A stretch of 64,000 nt of DNA. Origin: Gibbula magus. Lineage: Eukaryota > Mollusca > Gastropoda > Trochida > Trochidae. Shown here piece by piece: positions 45,801-57,800 of the stretch; within the stretch, counting starts at the first letter, position 1; each line of letters begins with the position of its first letter. The notes below the pieces were generated by a model. That model was not told where the DNA came from and did not search any database. It saw nothing but the letters and a program-made list of their open reading frames with translations. The DNA lies in NCBI GenBank assembly GCA_936450465.1, contig OW388296.1:17402526-17466525 (forward strand). The letters run 5' to 3'. A program made the translations under genes and the position numbers.

Positions 45801-48800
45801 CCTATTGGTGAAGTAAGGGGTGGTGGTTATACAACCTTGACGTGTCCCTATTGGTGAAGTAAGGGGTGATGGTTATACAACCTTGACGTGTCCCTATTGG
45901 TGAAGTAAGGGGTGATGGTTATACAACCTTGACGTGTCCCTATTGGTGAAGTAAGGGGTGGTGGTTATACAACCTTGACGTGTCCCTATTGGTGAAGTAA
46001 GGGGTGGTGGTTATACAACCTTGACGTGCCCCTATTGGTGAAGTAAGAGCTGGTGGTTATACAACCTTGACGTGTCCCTATTGGTGAAGTAAGGGGTGAT
46101 GGTTATACAACATTGGCGTGTCCCTATTGGTGAAGTAAGGGGTGATGGTTATACAACCTTGACGTGTCCCTATTGGTGAAGTAAGGGGTGGTGGTTATAC
46201 AACCTTGACGTGCCCCTATTGGTGAAGTAAGGGGTGGTGGTTATACAACCTTGACGTGTCCCTATTGGTGAAGTAAGGGGTGGTGGTTATACAACCTTGA
46301 CGTGTCCATATTGGTGAAGTAAGGGGTGGTGGTTATACAACCTTGACGTGCCCCTATTGGTGAAGTAAGGGGTGGTGGTTATACAACCTTGACGTGTCCC
46401 TATTGGTGAAGTAAGGGGTGGTGGTTATACAACCTTGACGTGCCCCTATTGGTGAAGTAAGGGGTGATGGTTATACAACCTTGACGTGTCCATATTGGTG
46501 AAGTAAGGGGTGGTGGTTATACAACCTTGACGTGCCCCTATTGGTGAAGTAAGGGGTGATGGTTATACAACCTTGACGTGTCCCTATTGGTGAAGTAAGG
46601 GGTGGTGGTTATACAACATTGACGTGCCCCTATTGGTGAAGTAAGGGGTGATGGTTATACAACCTTGACGTGCCCCTATTGGTGAAGTAAGGGGTGATGG
46701 TTATACAACCTTGACGTGTCCCTATTGGTGAAGTAAGGGGTGGTGGTTATACAACATTGACGTGCCCCTATTGTTGAAGTAAGGGGTGATGGTTATACAA
46801 CCTTGACGTGTCTCTATTGGTGAAGTAAGGGGTGGTGGTTATACAACCTTGACGTGCCCCTATTGGTGAAGTAAGAGGTGGTGGTTATACAACCTTGACG
46901 TGTCCCTATTGGTGAAGTAAGGGGTGATGGTTATACAACATTGGCGTGTCCCTATTGGTGAAGTAAGGGGTGATGGTTATACAACCTTGACGTGTCCCTA
47001 TTGGTGAAGTAAGGGGTGGTGGTTATACAACATTGACGTGCCCCTATTGCTGGAGTAAGGGGTGGTGGTTATACAACCTTGACGTGTCCCTATTGGTGAA
47101 GTAAGGGGTGGTGGTTATACAACCTTGACGTGTCCCTATTGGTGAAGTAAGGGGTGATGGTTATACAACCTTGACGTGTCCCTATTGGTGAAGTAAGGGG
47201 TGGTGGTTATACAACCTTGACGTGCCCCTATTGGTGAAGTAAGGGGTGGTGGTTATACAACCTTGACGTGCCCCTATTGGTGAAGTAAGGGGTGGTGGTT
47301 ATACAACCTTGACGTGTCCCTATTGGTGAAGTAAGGGGTGGTGGTTATACAACCTTGACGTGTCCCTATTGGTGAAGTAAGGGGTGGTGGTTATACAACC
47401 TTGACGTGCCCCTATTGGTGAAGTAAGGGGTGGTGGTTATACAACCTTGACGTGCCCCTATTGGTGAAGTAAGGGGTGGTGGTTATACAACCTTGACGTG
47501 CCCCTATTGGTGAAGTAAGGGGTGGTGGTTATACAACCTTGACGTGTCCCTATTGGTGAAGTAAGGGGTGATGGTTATACAACATTGGCGTGTCCCTATT
47601 GGTGAAGTAAGGGGTGATGGTTATACAACCTTGACGTGTCCCTATTGGTGAAGTAAGGGGTGATGGTTATACAACATTGGCGTGCCCCTATTGGTGAAGT
47701 AAGGGGTGGTGGTTATACAACCTTGACGTGTCCCTATTGGTGAAGTAAGGGGTGATGGTTATACAACATTGGCGTGTCCCTATTGGTGAAGTAAGGGGTG
47801 GTGGTTATACAACCTTGACGTGTCCCTATTGGTGAAGTAAGGGGTGATGGTTATACAACATTGGCGTGTCCCTATTGGTGAAGTAAGGGGTGATGGTTAT
47901 ACAACCTTGACGTGCCCCTATTGGTGAAGTAAGGGGTGATGGTTATACAACCTTGACGTGTCCCTATTGGTGAAGTAAGGGGTGGTGGTTATACAACATT
48001 GACGTGCCCCTATTGGTGAAGTAAGGGGTGATGGTTATACAACCTTGACGTGCCCCTATTGGTGAAGTAAGGGGTGGTGGTTATACAACCTTGACGTGCC
48101 CCTATTGGTGAAGTAAGGGGTGGTGGTTATACAACCTTGACGTGTCCCTATTGGTGAAGTAAGGGGTGGTGGTTATACAACCTTGACGTGTCCCTATTGG
48201 TGAAGTAAGGGGTGGTGGTTATACAACCTTGACGTGCCCCTATTGTTGAAGTAAGGGGTGGTGGTTATACAACCTTGACGTGCCCCTATTGGTGAAGTAA
48301 GGGGTGATGGTTATACAACCTTGACGTATCCCTATTGGTGAAGTAAGGGGTGATGGTTATACAACCTTGACGTGCCCCTTTTGCTGGAGTAAGGGGTGGT
48401 GGTTATACAACCTTGACGTGCCCCTATTGGTGAAGTAAGGGGTGGTGGTTATACAACCTTGACGTGTCCCTATTGGTGAAGTAAGGGGTGGTGGTTATAC
48501 AACGTTGACGTGCCCCTATAGGTGAAGTAAGGGGTGGTGGTTATACAACCTTGACGTGCCCCTATTGGTGAAGTAAGGGGTGGTGGTTATACAACCTTGA
48601 CGTGTCCCTATTGGTGAAGTAAGGGGTGGTGGTTATACAACCTTGACGTGCCCCTATTGGTGAAGTAAGGGGTGGTGGTATTACAACCTTGACGTGTCCC
48701 TATTGGTGAAGTAAGGGGTGGTGGTTATACAACCTTGACGTGTCCCTATTATTGAAGTAAGGGGTGATGGTTATACAACATTGACGTGCCCCTATTGGTG

Positions 48801-51800
48801 AAGTAAGGGGTGGTGGTTATACAACCTTGACGTGTCCCTATTGCTGGAGTAAGGGGTGGTGGTTATACAACCTTGACGTGTCCCTATTGCTGGAGTAAGG
48901 GGTGATGGTTATACAACCTTGACGTGTCCCTATTGGTGAAGTAAGGGGTGATGGTTTTACAACCTTGACGTGCCCCTATTGGTGAAGTAAGGGGTGGTGG
49001 TTATACAACGTTGACGTGTCCCTATTATTGAAGTAAGGGGTGATGGTTATACAACATTGACGTGCCCCTATTGGTGAAGTAAGGGGTGGTGGTTATACAA
49101 CCTTGACGTGTCCCTATTGCTGGAGTAAGGGGTGGTGGTTATACAACCTTGACGTGTCCCTATTGCTGGAGTAAGGGGTGATGGTTATACAACCTTGACG
49201 TGTCCCTATTGGTGAAGTAAGGGGTGATGGTTTTACAACCTTGACGTGCCCCTATTGGTGAAGTAAGGGGTGATGGTTATACAACCTTGACGTGCCCCTA
49301 TTGGTGAAGTAAGGGGTGATGGTTATACAACCTTGACGTGCCCCTATTGGTGAAGTAAGGGGTGGTGGTTATACAACCTTGACGTGTCCCTATTGGTGAA
49401 GTAAGGGGTGGTGGTTATACAACCTTGACGTGTCCCTATTGGTGAAGTAAGGGTTGGTGGTATTACAACCTTGACGTGTCCCTATTGGTGAAGTAAGGGG
49501 TGGTGGTTATACAACCTTGACGTGTCCCTATTGCTGGAGTAAGGGGTGGTGGTTATACAACCTTGACGTGCCCCTATTGGTGAAGTAAGGGGTGGTGGTA
49601 TTACAACCTTGACGTGTCCCTATTGGTGAAGTAAGGGGTGGTGGTTATACAACCTTGACGTGCCCCTATTGGTGAAGTAAGGGGTGGTGGTATTACAACC
49701 TTGACGTGCCCCTATTGGTGAAGTAAGGGGTGGTGGTTATACAACCTTGACGTGCCCCTATTGGTGAAGTAAGGGGTGGTGGTATTACAACCTTGACGTG
49801 CCCCTATTGGTGAAGTAAGGGGTGGTGGTTATACAACCTTGACGTGCCCCTATTGGTGAAGTAAGGGGTGGTGGTATTACAACCTTGACGTGTCCCTATT
49901 GGTGAAGTAAGGGGTGGTGGTTTTACAACCTTGACGTGTCCCTATTATTGAAGTAAGGGGTGATGGTTATACAACATTGACGTGCCCCTATTGGTGAAGT
50001 AAGGGGTGGTGGTTATACAACCTTGACGTGTCCCTATTGCTGGAGTAAGGGGTGGTGGTTATACAACCTTGACGTGTCCCTATTGGTGAAGTAAGGGGTG
50101 GTGGTTATACAACCTTGACGTGTCCCTATTGGTGAACTAAGGGGTGGTGGTTATACAACCTTGACGTGTCCCTATTGGTGAAGTAAGGGGTGGTGGTATT
50201 ACAACCTTGACGTGTCCCTATTGGTGAAGTAAGGGGTGGTGGTTATACAACCTTGACGTGTCCCTATTATTGAAGTAAGGGGTGATGGTTATACAACATT
50301 GACGTGCCCCTATTGGTGAAGTAAGGGGTGGTGGTTATACAACCTTGACGTGTCCCTATTGCTGGAGTAAGGGGTGGTGGTTATACAACCTTGACGTGTC
50401 CCTATTGGTGAAGTAAGGGGTGGTGGTTATACAACCTTGACGTGCCCCTATTGGTGAAGTAAGGGGTGGTGGTTATACAACCTTGGCGTGCCCCTATTGT
50501 TGAAGTAAGGGGTGGTGGTTATACAACCTTGACGTGCCCCTATTGGTGAAGTAAGGGGTGGTGGTTATACAACCTTGACGTGCCCCTATTGGTGAAGTAA
50601 GGGGTGGTGGTTATACAACCTTGACGTGCCCCTATTGGTGAAGTAAGGGGTGGTGGTTATACAACCTTGACGTGCCCCTATTGGTGAAGTAAGGGGTGGT
50701 GGTTATACAACCTTGACGTGCCCCTATTGGTGAAGTAAGGGGTGATGGTTATACAACCTTGACGTGCCCCTATTGTTGAAGTAAGGGGTGGTGGTTATAC
50801 AACCTTGACGTGTCCCTATTGGTGAAGTAAGGGGTGGTGGTTATACAACCTTGACGTGTCCCTATTGGTGAAGTAAGGGGTGGTGGTTATACAACCTTGA
50901 CGTGCCCCTATTGGTGAAGTAAGGGGTGGTGGTTATACAACCTTGACGTGCCCCTATTGGTGAAGTAAGGGGTGGTGGTTATACAACCTTGACGTGCCCC
51001 TATTGGTGAAGTAAGGGGTGATGGTTATACAACCTTGACGTGTCCCTATTGGTGAAGTAAGGGGTGGTGGTTATACAACCTTGACGTGTCCCTATTGGTG
51101 AAGTAAGGGGTGGTGGTATTACAACCTTGACGTGTCCCTATTGCTGGAGTAAGGGGTGGTGATTATACAACCTTGACGTGTCCCTATTGGTGAAGTAAGG
51201 GGTGATGGTTATACAACCTTGACGTGTCCCTATTGGTGAAGTAAGGGGTGGTGGTATTACAACATTGACGTTTCCCTATTGGTGAAGTAAGGGGTGGTGG
51301 TTATACAACCTTGACGTGTCCCTATTGCTGGAGTAAGGGGTGATGGTTATACAACCTTGACGTGTCCCTATTGGTGAAGTAAGGGGTGGTGGTATTACAA
51401 CCTTGACGTGTCCCTATTGGTGAAGTAAGGGGTGATGGTTATACAACCTTGACGTGTCCCTATTGGTGAAGTAAGGGGTGGTGGTTATACAACCTTGACG
51501 TGCCCCTATTGGTGAAGTAAGGGGTGATGGTTATACAACCTTGACGTGCCCCTATTGGTGAAGTAAGGGGTGGTGGTATTACAACCTTGACGTGTCCCTA
51601 TTGGTGAAGTAAGGGGTGGTGGTTATACAACCTTGACGTGCCCCTATTGGTGAAGTAAGGGGTGGTGGTTATACAACCTTGACGTGCCCCTATTGGTGAA
51701 GTAAGGGGTGGTGGTTATACAACCTTGACGTGCCCCTTTTGGTGAAGTAAGGGGTGGTGGTTATACAACCTTGACGTGCCCCTATTGGTGAAGTAAGGGG

Positions 51801-54800
51801 TGATGGTTATACAACATTGGCGTGTCCCTATTGGTGAAGTAAGGGGTGGTGGTTATACAACCTTGACGTGTCCATATTGGTGAAGTAAGGGGTGATGGTT
51901 ATACAACATTGACGTGTCCCTATTGGTGAAGTAAGGGGTGATGGTTATACAACCTTGACGTGCCCCTATTGGTGAAGTAAGGGGTGGTGGTTATACAACC
52001 TTGACGTGCCCCTATTGTTGAAGTAAGGGGTGATGGTTATACAACCTTGACGTGTCCATATTGGTGAAGTAAGGGGTGATGGTTATACAACCTTGACGTG
52101 CCCCTATTGGTGAAGTAAGGGGTGATGGTTATACAACATTGACGTGCCCCTATTGGTGAAGTAAGGGGTGATGGTTATACAACGTTGACGTGCCCCTATT
52201 GGTGAAGTAAGGGGTGATGGTTATACAACCTTGACGTGCCCCTATTGGTGAAGTAAGGGGTGATGGTTATGCAACCTTGACGTGCCCCTATTGGTGAAGT
52301 AAGGAGTGATGGTTATACAACCTTGACGTGCCCCTATTGGTGAAGTAAGGGGTGATGGTTATACAACCTTGACGTGCCCCTATTGGTGAAGTAAGGGGTG
52401 ATGGTTATGCAACCTTGACGTGCCCCTATTGGTGAAGTAAGGGGTGATGGTTATACAACCTTGACGTGCCCCTATTGGTGAAGTAAGAGGTGGTGGTTAT
52501 ACATTCATGCTACCTGCAGATCGTGCGACCCCGGTCCCCGAGGTGCGCCTTGTCGGAGAATGTCCGAGGAAGGAAGGACGAGTGGAAGTGAAGATGGGCG
52601 GAGGATGGAGACCAGTCTGTCGAGAGGGCTTTGATCAACAGGACGTCAAAGTGGTGTGCAGCGGCCTTGGTTATAAGTAAGAGAACTAATTGTTAAATGA
52701 GGAGGGAACATGTTGCTGTAACACACGGAGTTATCTTCTGATTTAAGTATTGTATGTTCATCGTTAACACCATCGTTATGGCCATGTTTCATATTAAGAA
52801 ACATCAGTGTTTTATTTGAAAAGAATCTTTAAAACATAATAGTTTGAGTGGAATGATATTTGTTTTTAAATATGTCCTTCCTTCGGCTTCTTGAAATACG
52901 GACGCTCTGTTAAATAAAATTTCTACTCTTGTTTTCTGTTATATCCTTAGTAGTTTTTTTCTCAGCTCTATAGATATGAGTCTTTCTTTATAGGTTACCT
53001 GAATGCATACAATATATTTTCTGTAACGTCACCATCTACAGAGCTGAAATCCTGTACATCGACACTTACTATTTGGAATTAAAAATTCTAAAGTTTTGTT
53101 TTACTCTGTTTGCCCCTATAATAACAGCCATATCCTGAAAAACATTTTCCCTCCTTCTTCTAAAACAATGCACAAGAAAGTCGAAATTATTTGCATACCT
53201 CGGCCGATGAGGATTATAAATTGTTAGCTCTCATAAGGGCCACAGAGACTGCACCTATTTTCCTGTTCTTTTCAAGAAATAATATTTTTTTATCCATAGC
53301 CCAGATCAGCGTCATAAGCTCCTCAACAGCTCGCTCGGTGCCGTGATGAATGGTACCGATGGCGTAGTGTTCCACTGCGATGGAACGGAAGGCAGCCTAC
53401 TCGAATGTCCAATGGTTCCAACCAACTGCTCCAACCAGCCATCTGCATATCTGAGATGTGAACATAAACTGCTACATAAGCGAGAAGGTGGGACTGATCT
53501 TTTATTAAAATAACATTTTGCAGACAAAAGAAGTGATATAGATGAATAAATGAAAACAAAAATACAATAAAAACTTATGAACCGTATTTAAATCTGTGAA
53601 AGCTGTTTTTAGATAAATGTTACAGAACATTGAATTTCGTATTTATAGAATACACCATTGTTGTGAGAAGTATTGATCCCCAAAATGAACCATATGAGAC
53701 AAGCAAACATGAATGTAAATATTTTATTTTTAACATTCAGATATTGGCTACGAAGTTGAGATTAACCATTTCATCGTCAATGACACGGCGAATGGAATTG
53801 TGGTGCAAGGAAACGTTAGTGATTTTAACCATGTCGAGTCGTCCTTCTCGCTCACATCTGGAATTACCTTGCAGACAAGACATTTTCCTTCAAAAATCTC
53901 AGGGCTAACAGTCACAAATAACAATTATGGAATTGACTTTCCTAACTACGACGGAGTCGATCGTATTGAACTCAGCAACTGCACAATATCACTCAATGAC
54001 CGCGGTGTCATGGTCAGACGTAGGGTTACCGTATCCTTTGAAAATTGTCATTTTGAAGGAAATGATGAGACAGTTTATCTGCGAACCGGAGCCGTGATCG
54101 CCATAAGAAATAGTACCTTGGAAAGGAATAATGGCGTTGTTGAATCGGCAGTGGGAAATCATGAAGGCGAGCTGTCGTTTTCCTTGATTAATTCGGTAGT
54201 ATCAAGAAGCAGTGACGACACCGGAATCATGCTGTTTCGACCTGCCTTCACAAGAAGATGTACATTTGAAATATCAAACAACATATTTTCGTTGAACTCC
54301 GGAAACCTTATTTACTTTAGTTTTTATGGAGCAGAAGAAGCTAGTTTTGTGTATATTAGAAACAACTCTTTTGTTCAAAACAGTGCAAGTATACTAGATA
54401 TATTTTCACCATTGGAGGAAAGGCTTATACTTGAAATATCAAATAACGTTATTACTGGGAACACGCTTCCTGATTCGTTGGTCAATATGAACTGCGTAGC
54501 CAATCGTAACGAAATGGAATCTTTCGTAAACATCTCCGGAAACGAGTTTTCCAATAACGTAGCTCAGTCTATGATTGACATCGACGCCCGTCGCAGTTTT
54601 CATTCAAGAATAGATATTGTAAATAACAGATTTATTAACAATAACTGTACAACAACAGTGAAGGTCTCGTCTTTTGAAGTGCTAATGAGATCGAACGTTC
54701 TGAAGAATCCCGGAAGTCAATGTGAACTGGAACACCCTGTATTTAGAAGAAGCGTGGATATTGACGCAAGGTATAACTACTGGGGAGGGTCAACACTTGA

Positions 54801-57800
54801 GGGGGATGTGTCAGGGAGGATATGTGGCTTCCATGCTAACATGTCTAAAGGCTTCATACTTTACATTCCTTACCACGATTCCGAGGAGCTGGAGGTGACG
54901 CTAGGTGATACGAGAGACCAGTTTTGGACTGAAAGTCGTCAAACAAGGGGAGGCTTGATTGAAAGTAAACTCTTCATTGAAAACGATGGATCGCCGTATA
55001 TCATCAGTCGATCGGTTTATATCAGGTATGTTATGTACACGTTTGTCACGTAATGTATTTAAAACATGTACACAATTTGTCTTTAACACACATGACGATA
55101 TATACATCAGAGAAAACACTCGATGGTGATTTTATATAAATCTAAAATATAAATAAATTTAAAAAATAGGTTTTACAAACAACATAGTATCTCCACGGTT
55201 TTTATATAAAATCGAGTAACTGTTTAAGGGCATCTCATATAAGAAATAGAAGACTCGTTGTTGTGCTTTATCGTAGAATAAAACATAGCAGAGAGCATAA
55301 AACACTCAGGGCTGCGCAGCTTGAAGATGTGTTGATATTATACTCAGTTTGTTATTATACTATTAAAAGATAAATAGTTGCATTTGTAATTATATTCGTC
55401 TAAATACAAAGCTGTGTTGTGTTCAGGAATGGCGGCGAGCTTCACCTAGCAAGTGGAGTGGAACTCCGGTTCAAAGCGGGCACCGGAATATACGTAGACG
55501 GTAAGGCCCCTGACAATCTTCTATGTGTATGTAACTGCAGCGCAATATTCAAAGTGGTAGTAAAGGCATGTAAGTGTTTGAAACTTTTGCAATAAATTGT
55601 TTTTAAAGTTTTTAAATAAGTTATATGTTAAGTTAAACTAAACTTATGTATGTATAACTAATAGGATATCAACTGTTTTATTTTTGCAAAAGGAGTAATC
55701 AATTCATATTATATAATGGATAACTATCCTTTATTAGATATTTATCGAAAAATTTACAGATATACTGTGAATCAATATTACTAACATTATAGGCCTACTC
55801 AAACATTAAAATCTTAAACGAAAATATTGCAAGAAATGTGTTTCCAGATTAGGAATAAGTATTGTCAACACTCAGTACACAAGTTGCGTTTCCATTACAT
55901 ACAAAACGCGTTTATCAAGTTATCACCTCAGTGACACTGATATTATGTATGATCATCCTTTTTAGGCATTATCCGTCTTATTTTGTAACACGAAATTCAA
56001 AATTCGTTGAAATAGTTTAGATAAATTACTCTCAATTCTCTTGTTCACGGAACTGAACACAGCATTTATATGAGCAAACACCGTCTTACATTGCTGAGAT
56101 GATTGTGTATGATCAGCGGCGGAACACCGTTATAAGAATCTGATAGATGACATCACATAATTGTGAAGACGTGAAGCGTAAAGGAAACAAAGCGTCCATT
56201 TTCAGGACTAAACCATACGTGCTTGTTGGTGATGCTCATCTCCATACTTCTCTTTCAGGCGCGCTTATAGCACAGGCTGAAAGAACGGAGAATATTGTCT
56301 TCAGAAGGGCGGACAATTCGCCGTGGTATGGAGTTGTCTTTCCCTTAATGCTAGGTAGGGGGCGTTTATTATTCTGAATTGCACTTTTCCACAATGTAAT
56401 TTGATATTTGTGTATCACTGTCAATATGTACCGTTGTATGTGTACCAAATTTTACTGTGTGTCCTGCTGTAAAACGAATTTTGTATTTTGTATTTTGTAT
56501 TTAACTCAAAAAGTCATCAGTTTGACAAAGACATCAGATGTTATATAGGTGTCCTTCCTCTGGAACATGTATCCAGGCTAAGTTATGAGGATTTTGTTGT
56601 TGTTTTTGTCACAGAAGCGAAGAAAGGTACATCTCGACTTGTCGATCACAGCGAACAGCAAGCAGGTAGGGTAGACATGTGCATCAACGGAACATGGACT
56701 CGAGTTTGTGAAGTGCAGTACCCGGATGAAAAGTTGATATGTCGCAATATGGGATACGAGTAAGTTGTTTTCTTCAACAATCCAAATAAGATTTCCTTGT
56801 TTCCAATCTAAAATCATACTATCTAAAATAGCACAACTCATTATTGTTGTTTTTCGGGGGGCATCCATTGCGAGATTCGAACCCACACTCTCAAAGTCAG
56901 ACACCAATCGCCATCACTGAAAATTTTATCAGCGTATCCATTCCACGTCTCGCTGCAAGAATATGTAAAATGTTATAGAAAATAAAGTTACAATGTTACA
57001 TTTGTTCATGACCTAATGGTTTGTATTAACGATTTTGTTTCTCTCCTGTGCCATCATCAAAACCTTAAAGTAGCAATACTTACTGAGGTCGACATACTGC
57101 AATGACGCAATGTTAATATGAAGGATGATATAAAGGTTAAGCTTGGTGTGTTGGTTTTGGTTTGTGTAACAACATCGTGGTCGTTTTAATCTGTTTGGCA
57201 TAGTACACACAGACCCTAAAACATGCTTCCTTTGATAGATATATGACATGAGTGTGTTTGTCATACATAATACTCACCAGGAAGACTCACTCAGAACAGT
57301 ATGGCGAGTCGGAGGCTTCTATAAATGCTACGATTTGCACTAAGAACAATCGAGTGACACGATTAACAAATGATTGGCTCTAATAACAAGCGCTTGGCAC
57401 AAATAATAAGCACTTTTGACAAACGAAAGTGTTTTCTATTATATACGTGGTTATACATTTGTTGTAAAGTATATGCCAAGTATTTACACCATTTCAGAGG
57501 GTGTTTGCATGTAGAAGCAAACACCATGATGGCTTTTTAATTTTTTTTTTATAGATGTTAAATATCAGTTATTTTCTCATCTTGTCAGGTTTGGAAGAGG
57601 AAGAAAGGTAGAAGATGAGGAACCCAGCGACGAGAAGCGTGGCTCCGTCAGGGCAAATATGGGATGCAAGACGTCCATGTGGTCTCTGTCCCAGTGTCAG
57701 CCCACCCTGAAACACAACATCTCCACCTGCAGTGAGGTCAGAGTCCGCTGTTACCAAAACATTGCAGTCGCTACAGACCATCCAGGTACAGTTAAATACT

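Noticed and set aside
56147..56377. A 76-codon frame starting at 56147
   Set aside because: Only its 3' part coincides with exon 15; the upstream part is intron before a good acceptor at 56258.
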